A stretch of DNA of 64,000 nucleotides from Gracilaria vermiculophylla (taxonomy: Eukaryota; Rhodophyta; Florideophyceae; Gracilariales; Gracilariaceae): assembly GCA_019155205.2 (NCBI GenBank), contig JAHNZQ020000308.1, positions 4,432,261 to 4,496,260 of the forward strand, written 5' to 3'. Shown piece by piece: positions 21,726 through 32,907 of this stretch (positions are counted from its first letter, which is position 1; every line of letters begins with the position of its first letter). The notes under the pieces were generated by a model, which was not told where the DNA came from, made no database searches, and saw only the letters and a list, made by a program, of their open reading frames with translations. The position numbers and the translations under genes are program-made.

Positions 21726-22368
21726 ATGGACGTCGACAAGACCGCCCTCTCGCAGGCCGACACCGCCCTCACCGACCTCGACTCCTCGCCCGCCGTCAAC
21801 CACTCCATGTGCGACATTCGCTTCCTGTTGGTCAACGGCACGTCGTTCCGCCTCTCCGTCCCCGCCTCCTCCACCATCCTCAACGTCAAGAACGCCGTCA
21901 TTCAACACAGACCAAAAGGTAAGCGACTCCCATCGCCGCGCGCCCGCGCCCTCGCCGCGCCCGACTGCGCCATTGACAACACCGCCGCTGTGCCCGCGCT
22001 TGCGCCCGTGTGCCCGCCTTGCGCCGCGCCCCAGAACTCGCCGATTTCCTCGACGACACCAGCCCGGGCGTCGCCGCCTCCGCCGCCGTCGACGACATCC
22101 GCGTGCTGCACCTGGGAAAGTTTCTCGACGACGCCAAGACGCTCAAAGGTACGTGCCGCCGCACTGCGCCGCGCCCGCCGCGTGACGCCACGCCCCCGCC
22201 GCGCCGCGCCCGCTCTGACACCCCCGCGCCGCCACAGAGTGCAACTTCACCACCGCAAGCAACGAGTTCACCACCGTTCACCTCTCCGTGCGCGTCCCCA
22301 CCAGCCCTTCGGACCAGGTCAAGGACAAATTCAACAAAAAGGGCTCCATGTGCTGCCAGGTCATGTAG
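21726..22368 (+). CDS. Membrane-anchored ubiquitin-fold protein (UBL3/MUB)
   Basis: Three exons, 21726-21918, 22035-22148 and 22238-22368, with phase-1 introns of 116 and 89 nt, give 145 residues. After a 28-residue acidic start comes a ubiquitin-like fold: IRFLLVNGTSFRLSVPASST, then DIRVLHLGKFLDDAKTLK, then TTVHLSVRV. This layout is that of UBL3/MUB. The C-terminus is CCQVM, where CQVM is a CaaX box with Met last, predicting farnesylation, and the preceding Cys could be acylated. MUB proteins sit on the plasma membrane and recruit E2 enzymes in plants; human UBL3 sorts proteins to small vesicles. No diglycine end is present, so it is not a conjugated modifier. All exon joins keep frame and domain. 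Confidence 0.9.
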
Positions 22369-23320
22369 ACCGTCCTCGCGCGCGCTCAGCGCCGCGCACG
22401 CCCGACCACGCGCGCCGCAGCCGCGGAGCACGCCGCGCGTCGCCGCCGCGTCCTCCGCGCCGCGCCGCGCCCGCCCCCCTCCCCTCCGCATTCCCCCCTC
22501 TCTGCACATATGTATTGCTGCCCGCCGAGCGCGCGCCGCGCCCGCGCGGCGCGCGCCCCGCCCTGGCCGTCGCAGAGTTGTTTTTCGCCGCAGGTTGGTC
22601 GTCGCGTCGTGGCTCGCTTGTTCCACGCTGTGGGCGCGCACCGCCGCGCAAGCGCTCGCGCTCCCCCCCTCCCCCCGCGCCGCCGGCGCCGCACGGCGGC
22701 GCGCCGCGTCGCGCAGCCGCGCAGCCCACTGGCCTCCACGTTTTCCGCGCGCGCCGCGTCGCAGCGCGCGCCGCGCGGCCGCCGCGCGCGCTGCCGCGCG
22801 CCGGACGCTCCCCCCCTCTGTTTCAGACCGCAGTAGTAGTCGAGTGAGATTTGTGCATGGAGACCTGTAACATGTAGTTTGTGGTTGTTTAACTTGTTTT
22901 TCCAAGCTTTTGAGCGAGACAAGGTACAGCACTACCTTTCTTTTTTTTTTGTCGACGACGCCCCCGTCGTCGCGTGCCGTAAAGCAGCCGTCACTTGCGC
23001 CGCGCCGCTTCGCCCACCGCCGCCGCCGCCGCCGCCACCGAGGCCGCCGCGCCGCGTCCCGCGCGCCCGTCGCCGCTGCAGCGCGGCGCGCGCCGCCCGT
23101 CGCGCCGCGCAAAATGCGCCGCGCAAAATGCGCCGCGCAAAATGCGCCGCGCAAAATGCGCCGCGCAAAATGCGCCGCCCGCGTACTGCGCTCGCCGCTG
23201 CAGAGAGCCTCACCCGCCGCCCGCTCGCCGCGCCGCCCCACAACTCCCGCCCCCCCCCCGCCGCGCCCGGCTTCCCGCCCCCCCGCCCCGCCGCGCTCCG
23301 CTCCCCGCCCCGCCGCCGCC
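22369..23320. other. Spacer between UBL3 and TRIAP1-like genes
   Basis: No gene is seen. TGTAT (22509) and TGTAA (about 22866) follow the UBL3 stop. The right half is GC-rich with a T run near 22940, a five-copy 14-bp repeat and a C-rich leader before the ATG at 23321. Confidence 0.6.
23103..23172. repeat. 14-bp tandem repeat, five perfect copies (E2F-like core)
   Basis: Five exact head-to-tail copies of cgccgcgcaaaatg end about 150 bp upstream of the TRIAP1-like ATG. Each copy contains GCGCAAAA, one mismatch from the E2F/DP consensus on the other strand (TTTSSCGC). A promoter role is inference. Confidence 0.85.
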
Positions 23321-23444
23321 ATGCACCGCGGCGCCGCCCCCGCGCCGAAGCGCACCAACCCGCTGGAGCACTGCGCCGCGGAGAAGGAGCGCTACGACGC
23401 CTGCTTCAAGCACTGGTACTCGGCCCACTTCCTCAAGGTACGCC

Positions 23445-23479
<35 letters not shown>

Positions 23480-23616
23480 CGCTGACGCGCGCGCAGGGGA
23501 GGCTGCAAATGTCCGACGAGTGCGAGCACAGGTTCGAGGAGCTGCAGCTGTGCGTCAACGCCGCGCTGCAGCGCGGCAGCGAGGCGGCGCGCGCGCCGCC
23601 GGCCGCGCCGCCGTGA
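23321..23616 (+). CDS. Twin CX9C protein, TRIAP1/Mdm35 family
   Basis: Exons 23321-23437 and 23497-23616, with a 59-nt phase-0 intron (GTACGC..GCGCAG), encode 78 residues. The two Cys pairs are exactly C-x9-C: CAAEKERYDAC and CEHRFEELQLC, joined by FKHWYSAHFLKG, the linker typical of TRIAP1/Mdm35. In yeast and animals this intermembrane-space protein, folded by Mia40, carries Ups/PRELI lipid-transfer proteins that move phosphatidic acid across the mitochondrial intermembrane space. No presequence is expected or seen. The Pro/Ala C-terminal tail is lineage-specific. The intron is mostly GCC repeats. Confidence 0.92.
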
Positions 23617-25214
23617 GCGCGCGCGCCGCGCGCACGTGATCGCGCGCGGCTGGCCGCGCCGTGTCGCCGCCTCCTTCGCGCGGCGCGCGGGCTCGCGCGC
23701 GCCGCGCGCGCGGCCGGCGCGGGCGAGAGAGAGCGCGCGCCCTCGCGCGCGAGTGCGCCCGCACCGCTCCGCAACATAAAGAGCACGAGCGCGTGCGCGC
23801 GCCGACGCGACCACTGGCTGCCGTGCTGCGGCGCGTTCCATCGCGCGGGCGTGCGCCCCTCCCCCCCCCGCGCAGCGCACAGAACGCGTGCGCGGCGGCT
23901 GCGGCAGCCGGCGCCGGCGCTCAACATGCGCCGCTGCGTCGCGTATGCGCTGCCGTCGCTGCGCGCCGCTCCCTCGCGCAGAGCATTTCGAGAGCGCGGC
24001 TGAGTTGGCAGCCGCCGCGACGGTAGATCTGCGTGCACGTGCAAGTCCGCCCGTGGCGGTCAACAAACGACGGCTCCGCGCCAAAAGGATTATTTGCTGT
24101 CGCGCAAGCCCACGTACGCATCGCAAGACTGACGGTGATGTGTGGACGCCTCTTCCTTGCCGGACATAAGCCAAGTGTTTATCTCGCGTTGGAGATGCCT
24201 CTCGGGATCACACAGCGCTGCTGTCGTTGCACACCAACAACATTGTTCGCGAGCGAGTTGGGTACAAAAGCGTCCCCGCCAATATGTCGGGCACATGTTG
24301 AAATGCATATAGCATGTATCGACGGGCGGCTAGACCGGTGGGCAGAATGAAGGTTGTAAAGTCAGGCGACTGAGACAAACTTGCTGTTATTTTTAATCAT
24401 TTACAGGGCCGCTGGTTGCGGCTTGTGAAGAGGAGGCTTGAGACAGCATTGAACTGGGAGTCGAATGAGATGTGTTCGGCCCGTCTTCCGCGAGCATCTC
24501 CTTTGGGACTGACCATGGATGCACAAAAATGTGCAACGCAGCATGTTCGCGACACCCCCATCACATGATGTGATTTGTGTAGTTTATTTTGTGAAGGTGA
24601 AATGTTTTGCACGAGATGCTCTCACAAGCGGCTGGAAAGATACGGGCCGCCTTGCCGGCTATCGGCATTGTTCCAGCGCGAGGTCCTCTCCGCGCTTGAG
24701 CTGCAGAAGGAGGTGGAGGGCGCGTGCTTGACAACCGGCAGCACTCAAAATGCAAGTCAGGCAAGCAGCGCCACAAAGTTCATCCTTTTCAACAGCGCGC
24801 TCATCCGCCTGAAAAGGACAACTCAAAATTCGCTCTCACTTTCGAAAAAAAGCATGCAGGCTACTGCAGACCGTTAACGTCTATCTCCGTTCCCTTGGTG
24901 CAACCTTGCGTCTGATGGCATCTCTCCAACGCACTACGCCGTCCGTCACAAAGCTTCACTTGTGGCCACCACGGTAATCACAGCTCACCTCGTCCCATTA
25001 GCTTTCCTGACATGTTCTCCGACAGATATTACAAATAAGCCTCCTCCCACACGAGATCCGTCGCATCGAACGTCAGCGTCAACCGCCGTGCCTTGTCCAC
25101 CCACCCACCTGAGCGTCGCCGTACCGCACTTTTATTCTGCGCAACCACAAGCGCCCAATGTCAGTTAGAATCAGCAAATCTGCCCAAAACACAGCTTAGA
25201 ACCTTTGCGTCACC
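23617..25214. other. Intergenic region, no gene supported
   Basis: The left part is GC-rich and grades to mixed composition by about 24100. The open frames (24033-24350, 24575-24877 plus strand) have no recognisable domain. The second starts with a few close cysteines but no regular pattern. The last 200 bases lead into a gene starting with CACCATGG and are likely its promoter. Confidence 0.55.
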
Positions 25215-26501
25215 ATGGTCTGCTTCATCTCTTCGTCTGCGCCCATTCATTCGCGCCGTTTCGCGTCGAGAAACAGCCTTCACCCGCCAGCAACATGTGC
25301 CACGCCCGCCATCGCTGCGAGCCCCCTCAACCGAACGGCGCCGAGAATGGGCGCCGCTGCATCTCGCTCACTGCCCGACATTCTGAAGCCAACACCGGCG
25401 CTCAAATTTTACGTCAAGCACGACGCTTCGGGCGTGCCTGTATTAGTCACCAAACAGGTCTTCAGACCCCCCATTCCGCTCTGGCTGCTTGCCGCCATTG
25501 CTGCCGTCGCCGCGTGGCTCCTCCGCCGTTTCATCATGCTCAAGCGCTTGTCGCGAAAGTATGCGCGACAAAACCTCAACAACGAAATAGCACACTTTTA
25601 TGACAAGCGCTCTGCCGCATGGGAGACCGTGTGGGGCGAGCACATGCACCACGGCCTGTACGACGTTGTGAATCGCAAGAAAATGAAAGGGCAGAGTGCC
25701 CAGGTGAGGACAATGTCCGAACTGTTGAAGTTCGGCAACGCCATCGATCTCACCCTGTCGCCCAATTCCAGGATACTCGATTTGGGATGCGGCATCGGAG
25801 GGGCCTCGCGTTTTCTCGCCCGCCATTTTGGAGACGCCTGTCACGTCACTGGCATTACGCTCAGTCCGTACCAGGCACAACGGGCAAATGATTTGAATGC
25901 AGAAAAGAGACTTGAAGCAAGGGTGAAAAACGAGGTCAGAGACGCCCTAAGCAGTGGCTTCCCAGACGAAAGCTTCGAGATCATATGGAGTCTGGAAAGC
26001 GGCGAGCACATACAAAACAAGCAGCTTCTGATGAAGGAATGCGCCCGAATGTTGAAGCCGGGTGGTCGCTTGTTAATGCTGGCGTGGTGCGTGAGAGAGT
26101 CAACTCCTCCTCTAAGTCTTCGGGAGCGATATTCAATTCGCAGAATCATGGAAGAATACGTCCTTCCCACTCTGTCTCCGCCGAGCGAATATGCCACCGA
26201 GATGGTTCGTGCGGGTTTCCGCAATGTCAAAGTCGAGGACTGGACTCGGAGAGGAGCTCCATTTTGGGGGGAGGTAGTGCGGAGTACATTTTTTAATCCG
26301 CTGGGATGGAAGATGTTATTCAAATACGGATGGCCACTGATACGATCGGCTCTCGCCATGCGACATGTAATATCGGGTATTCGACAGGGCGCTTTCCGCC
26401 TCGTGGCCTTTTCCGCCATCAAGTCCAGTGTGGAAGATATTGAAAAGGAGAAAGCTCTAGTTGGTACGTTGACATGTCGCGATGAAAACGATTTACCGTA
26501 G
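25215..26501 (+). CDS. Gamma-tocopherol methyltransferase-like SAM methyltransferase, membrane-anchored
   Basis: A 428-residue intronless protein. From about residue 115 it matches the gamma-tocopherol methyltransferase (VTE4) family: FYDKRSAAWETVWGEHMHHG, SAM-binding motif I ILDLGCGIGGASRFLARHFG, TGITLSPYQAQRAN, and the SLESGEH motif. VTE4 methylates gamma- to alpha-tocopherol in plastids. Plant relatives include N-methyltransferases, so the exact substrate is not certain. Residues 1-50 look like a transit peptide. Residues 86-108 form a clear hydrophobic segment (LWLLAAIAAVAAWLL), a membrane anchor not usual in VTE4. The ATG has a full Kozak-like context. It is convergent with ATP synthase beta, 65 bp away. 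An AATAAA lies at 26524. Confidence 0.85.
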   Translation: MVCFISSSAPIHSRRFASRNSLHPPATCATPAIAASPLNRTAPRMGAAASRSLPDILKPTPALKFYVKHDASGVPVLVTKQVFRPPIPLWLLAAIAAVAAWLLRRFIMLKRLSRKYARQNLNNEIAHFYDKRSAAWETVWGEHMHHGLYDVVNRKKMKGQSAQVRTMSELLKFGNAIDLTLSPNSRILDLGCGIGGASRFLARHFGDACHVTGITLSPYQAQRANDLNAEKRLEARVKNEVRDALSSGFPDESFEIIWSLESGEHIQNKQLLMKECARMLKPGGRLLMLAWCVRESTPPLSLRERYSIRRIMEEYVLPTLSPPSEYATEMVRAGFRNVKVEDWTRRGAPFWGEVVRSTFFNPLGWKMLFKYGWPLIRSALAMRHVISGIRQGAFRLVAFSAIKSSVEDIEKEKALVGTLTCRDENDLP

Positions 26502-26566
26502 CCCTCCCAGGCTGCAACAACAAAATAAAAGGCTACACTCTAAACCACTCAAACTCCATTTCTTCC

Positions 26567-28814
<2,248 letters not shown>

Positions 28815-29450
28815 ATGCCTGCGCCGCACCCATACCCATTGCCGAGCGTTCTCGCACAAGCCGCGGGGGGCACCACAGTTTCGAAAGTGTCCACCGTCGC
28901 AGATGTCCAAAAGTGGATAACTGACCTCGGCTTCTCTCAATACGCCCAAGACTTCCTCTCTAACGAAGTCGACGGCGAAATTCTCAAAACTCTCACATCA
29001 GAAGAGCTGCGAGATGATTTACTCGTGACCAACCTCCGCCACCGACGCGAGATTCTTGCCGCCGTCAACCGTCTGCTCCAGGAGGAGGTCGCTCCTGCCG
29101 TGCAGAAACTTCCCGAGCACGGTCGCATCTTAGACCATCTGTCCAATGTTCGCACCTATCACAGCTGGATACGCGTTGGCATTCAGTTTCTTGGCTTCGC
29201 CGTCGTAACCCTCAGGCTCTCACCAAATTTTCGTAATTCGCATCTTATCACCGCCTCCTCCTTGTACTTCGCTGCCATAGGCATTGCGGCCTTAATTTAC
29301 GGTGTGTATCGCTACAAAGTTGTTATTGACATGATCGAGTCATCTGGTCCTTCCACCAATAACTTCAGTCCAGACCGAATGGGCGTTGTCTTCATGCTCA
29401 TCTTGGCATTCGCAGCTTTTGTCCTGACACTCACAATACTTGCTTTATGA
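28815..29450 (+). CDS. SAM-domain plus DUF202 membrane protein
   Basis: A 211-residue intronless protein with two parts. Residues 22-80 form a sterile-alpha-motif domain (VQKWITDLGFSQYAQDF, ITTL-like helices through LLVTNLRHRREILAAV). Residues 100-211 match DUF202: RTYHSWIRVGIQFLGFAVV, then two more hydrophobic segments, LYFAAIGIAALIYGVYRY and VVFMLILAFAAFVLTLTILA. DUF202 is a small three-helix membrane module seen in YidH-type proteins and in polyphosphate-related VTC proteins. SAM domains self-associate. The pair suggests an oligomerising membrane protein, but no reaction can be assigned. The ATG at 28815 (CACCATG) is the first. It is convergent with MTR3, 43 bp away. Confidence 0.82.
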   Translation: MPAPHPYPLPSVLAQAAGGTTVSKVSTVADVQKWITDLGFSQYAQDFLSNEVDGEILKTLTSEELRDDLLVTNLRHRREILAAVNRLLQEEVAPAVQKLPEHGRILDHLSNVRTYHSWIRVGIQFLGFAVVTLRLSPNFRNSHLITASSLYFAAIGIAALIYGVYRYKVVIDMIESSGPSTNNFSPDRMGVVFMLILAFAAFVLTLTILAL

Positions 29451-29493
29451 GAGTGATGTCTTTCAAACCTTTCTTTCTTGTCCTTGCAAGCCA

Positions 29494-30270
29494 TTAGCTT
29501 TGGCCTCTGCCACGCTTCTTTAACGTTTTTTTCGCGTTCTTCACAAGACAGTCTCTCATCAAACTAGAAATCTGACTCCCTGCAACACAACACACTTTAA
29601 TGGCCTCCCGAAACTGCTCAATGTCCACTTCTCCTTGTTGCATCAAATCCGTTATTTTTGCCCGATTACTTGTGTACGCAATGCGCACAGTTCCAGAAGC
29701 ATTCGCCTCCTCTTTAGAAGTAGGATCCAGAACTAGCTGCCCGTCTATCATTGCCACGGTGCTCCCCGCCGCAAGATCTGTCATTTCCACCCCAGCGTCC
29801 GCTAACGCAAGCGAAGCCGCTGTGATCACCGCAGCAAATCCTCCTCCAGCATCTTCCAGCACAAACGCCGACACGTCAATCCTAGACTTTGGGTAGTTTT
29901 CCAATCTAACCACGGCTGCCAGTGTGCGCTGCAGCGAACTGCTGAATTCTCGCTCCTCCTCCGAGGCCATTTCGCCTTGCCGACTGCTCGCCGCTGGTCT
30001 GCCCGAGAACTGGGCCCATCGCACATCGCAGTGAATGGTCCCGTCAATCGTGTAATTCGATGACGACGGTCGCGGACCGTGTACGGCGCAGAATATTTTG
30101 GTGCCGCCGCCTTCGAAGTACCCTGAGCCTGTGGCCTTGGAAAGAAGGGCGACCCGCAAGTAAATTGGTCGTAGCTCGTCCCAGCGCCGCCCGTCTTCCC
30201 GAACGCCCCGTGCGACAGTCCGCTTGCTTTGCTCAATTCGCGCGAGGGGGCCGTACGATATGTTCGTCAT
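29494..30270 (-). CDS. Exosome core subunit MTR3/EXOSC6 (RNase PH fold)
   Basis: A 258-residue intronless protein with one RNase PH domain. It has [32 protein letters not shown], a FSGRPA segment, then [24 protein letters not shown] and [14 protein letters not shown]. The pattern [12 protein letters not shown] with LDPTSKEE matches animal EXOSC6 (MTR3) better than RRP41 or RRP46. In the nine-subunit exosome barrel this subunit has no catalysis of its own and helps thread RNA to RRP44. A basic C-terminal tail ([10 protein letters not shown]) may touch RNA or act in nuclear import. Confidence 0.88.
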   Translation of the reverse strand: MTNISYGPLARIEQSKRTVARGVREDGRRWDELRPIYLRVALLSKATGSGYFEGGGTKIFCAVHGPRPSSSNYTIDGTIHCDVRWAQFSGRPAASSRQGEMASEEEREFSSSLQRTLAAVVRLENYPKSRIDVSAFVLEDAGGGFAAVITAASLALADAGVEMTDLAAGSTVAMIDGQLVLDPTSKEEANASGTVRIAYTSNRAKITDLMQQGEVDIEQFREAIKVCCVAGSQISSLMRDCLVKNAKKTLKKRGRGQS

Positions 30271-31004
30271 GCTGATTCTCGGCGCTGTTTAATCAGCAAG
30301 TTTAGTAGTGCGATAGCGATAGAAGCTTTCGACGTCCGCCTGACCGCCGCGATCAAGCGAGAGGCAAGCTGAGCTGGGCGGGGTCGGGACGGCGAAGCCA
30401 TTCTTAAGAAATGGAATGTTTTTTTGCAAATATGCGCCCGATTGCAACACAGGAGAAGAGCTGCTCTCATTCTCATTAGATCCATCTATTGTTCAAGCGT
30501 ACAAATCGGGCACGCGTCTACGCAGCGCAAGAATGGGTAGGCATCTAGCTTGCTGCGTAACAGATATCAGGGAATGGGACCAGAGACGGACACGCGCCGG
30601 ATGTGGGCTTTAATCACGTCTGCTACATTGCGCAAGACATCGATCATATCATGAGAACATTCAGTATTCAGGTGCAAGTGTCGAGTGCGCAAGAGAAAGA
30701 TGGCAACACTACTCGAGCAGTAAAGGTAAAATGCACGACATAGTGGACGTTAAGCGATCACATTTACAAATCATCGTAGCAAGTACAAGGAAACCGTGCA
30801 ACGTATTCCCTCCTGAACGAGTAAAACCGGCTCTGAATGGTGCAGACAGCGGCGATGTATTTCATCTGTGTCGGCCACCTCGTTATCACCAGGATGAAGA
30901 TAGGCCTGTCATCGGCAGCCAGCACATCATCAGTCGTCACAGCGTTTCGTTACAAACGTAGTCCCATGTCCACGGCCCGCACAAGAAAGAAGACATTTGG
31001 TGGT
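30271..31004. other. Spacer between MTR3 promoter and H2B 3' end
   Basis: No gene is seen. It should contain the MTR3 promoter (minus strand) and the H2B 3' region. A TGTAA element on the minus strand near 30955 lies about 50 nt past the H2B stop. I see no histone-type 3' stem-loop. Confidence 0.55.
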
Positions 31005-31385
31005 TTACGAGGAACTGTACTTGGTCACGGCTTTTGTGCCCTCCGAGACAGCGTGCTTTGCTAGTTCACCCGGCAGCAAAAGACGGACGGCGGTTTGAAT
31101 TTCTCGGGAGGTCAAGGTCTTGGTGTTGTTGTAGGATGCAAGCTTGGCAGCTTCTGTGGCGATCCGCTCGAAAAGGTCGGCAACAAACGAGTTCATGATG
31201 CTCATCGCCTTGGACGAGATACCAGTGTCGGGGTGGACCTGCTTCAAAACCTTGTAGATGTAAATGGAATAGGATTCGCTTCTCTTCTTCTTGCGGGTAG
31301 TCTTCTCGACGCCGCCGCCTGAGATTCCTTTCTTGGCGACCTTCTTCTCGGCGACGGGCACACTCTTTCCTCCTCCCTTCGGCAT
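31005..31385 (-). CDS. Histone H2B
   Basis: A 126-residue intronless core histone. The short basic tail ([20 protein letters not shown]) is followed by the histone fold: [40 protein letters not shown], then [20 protein letters not shown] and the C-terminal helix [17 protein letters not shown]. The Lys in AVTKYSSS is the conserved site of H2B monoubiquitination. It pairs with H2A in nucleosomes. The gene is divergent from H2A and shares a 566-bp promoter with E2F and CCAAT elements, which fits S-phase expression. Confidence 0.98.
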   Translation of the reverse strand: MPKGGGKSVPVAEKKVAKKGISGGGVEKTTRKKKRSESYSIYIYKVLKQVHPDTGISSKAMSIMNSFVADLFERIATEAAKLASYNNTKTLTSREIQTAVRLLLPGELAKHAVSEGTKAVTKYSSS

Positions 31386-31951
31386 AGTTGACGGGCTAGG
31401 TATGACTTTGATAACAACAGGGAGAGAAAGCTCAGACGCTGGAAGCAGGTTGAACGGGTTAGGACAGGTTGCGGTTGATGAGGCGCTCCCGACAGCTGCC
31501 CGGCCAGGCGTGAAAGGTCTTAAATGCGTTTCGCGAGGCGGAAGCGCTGCATGAGCTTTTCGAGGGGGGTGACCTGCAACGGGTCAGGCGCCAAAATTTG
31601 TATTCGCAAGGCAGCGCATTGGCCAATCCATTGCCCCCCCCCGGCGGAGGGGACAGCCAAATTAGCCAATCATGTTTCAGCATTGCGAAGGCGCCAAAAA
31701 TTTTCGCGCATTCACCGTCGTGTCTGCGCGCGCTTTGGATTTGGTCGTGGGCGCTCAAGCGGTTTGAATCGCCACGGACAGGAGCACCCGTCAGCTGGAG
31801 TCCTCTCTGCTGACCATTTAAGTGCGCGACTTTTTGCGCCATCGACCATCGCCTCCTTTCATCAGCTCATCCCCAGCGCTCACCACTCCCGCCACAGTTG
31901 TCGTGAAAGATTGGCTGATCGCGCTTTCAACTACGTCGTATACTTTCAAGC
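31386..31951. promoter_or_regulatory. Bidirectional H2B/H2A promoter
   Basis: A 566-bp divergent spacer. Three perfect E2F/DP sites (TTTSSCGC in either orientation) are present: GCGCCAAA at 31588-31595 and at 31691-31698, and TTTCGCGC at 31702-31709. CCAAT boxes lie within the palindrome ATTGGCCAAT (31618-31627) and at 31666-31670. E2F and CCAAT elements are the known drivers of S-phase histone transcription in plants and animals. Confidence 0.75.
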
Positions 31952-32326
31952 ATGTCAAGCAAGACCAAGAAGACTTCGCAGTCCAGGTCGTCAAAGGCCG
32001 GGTTGCAGTTCCCCGTCGGTCGTATTCACCGCTTCCTCCGGAAAGGAGGGTATGCCGACCGTGTCGGCGCCGGGGCGCCGGTGTACATGGCGGCAGTGAT
32101 GGAGTACCTGACTGCCGAAGTGTTGGAGCTTGCTGGAAATGCCGCTCGCGACAACAAGAAGACGAGGATCATTCCGCGCCACATCCAACTTGCTGTGCGT
32201 AATGACGAGGAATTGAACAAGCTGCTGAGTGGTGTAACAATTGCATCCGGCGGTGTGCTGCCGAACATCCACCAGGTGCTGATGCCCAGGAAGAAGACCA
32301 AGGGCGATGCATCGCAAGAGGTGTAG
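31952..32326 (+). CDS. Histone H2A, H2A.X-type C-terminus
   Basis: A 124-residue intronless core histone. It has [20 protein letters not shown], the acidic-patch helix [36 protein letters not shown] and [14 protein letters not shown]. The last residues are SQEV (Ser121), which fits the SQ-[E/D]-hydrophobic motif phosphorylated at DNA breaks in H2A.X. The canonical motif ends in Y, F, L or I, so V is a mild variant. TGTACA lies about 75 nt after the stop. No 3' histone stem-loop is seen, so a polyadenylated mRNA is likely. Confidence 0.97.
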   Translation: MSSKTKKTSQSRSSKAGLQFPVGRIHRFLRKGGYADRVGAGAPVYMAAVMEYLTAEVLELAGNAARDNKKTRIIPRHIQLAVRNDEELNKLLSGVTIASGGVLPNIHQVLMPRKKTKGDASQEV

Positions 32327-32907
32327 ACGGGGGATGGGGGCGCTGTCACCTGCTGACGTGAGGGATAATGCACGGACCGTGTTGCTACGAGTGTCAATGG
32401 ATTTGTACAGTAACTGTGTTATATCGTGAACTACAACTGGCTTGTAGGTTTTCGCGGTTTGGCTTGCGTTCTAGGTAAAAGATGCGTTTACAAAGTGACG
32501 TGTGCTGTTTTGAAACTTGGCATAAAACATATACATTGCCAATGCTCGCAGAGCACGTGCGGAGCCGCCACGGCCGTGCCCATGTCGGACCTCCGCGATG
32601 AGCGGCAGCGCATTCGCCTCCCGTAGACAACCATGCCCCGCGTACGCCGAGGGGCACGCCCGACACTCCATGCTGTTTAGTTCAAAGCGACAAGCTGCAG
32701 CTGTAATGGCGCAAATTACAGTCGACGGTTCGCAACCGTGTTGGCGCCGACGGTTCCGGACGCCCAGCGCAGTGCGGGCGCGCCGGTGCGCCACACTCAA
32801 ACGCGAGCCGTCGCTTGCCGCCCAGCCGAGGTCCTCGCGGAAGGAGACGTGAAGTAATCGCGCGCGCTTCGCTGCCGCTGCGACCAACGGAGCACACGAC
32901 GGCGCAA
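32327..32907. other. Spacer between H2A and REI1 genes
   Basis: No gene is seen. It holds the H2A 3' region (TGTACA near 32404) and turns GC-rich from about 32730 towards the next ATG. Confidence 0.55.
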
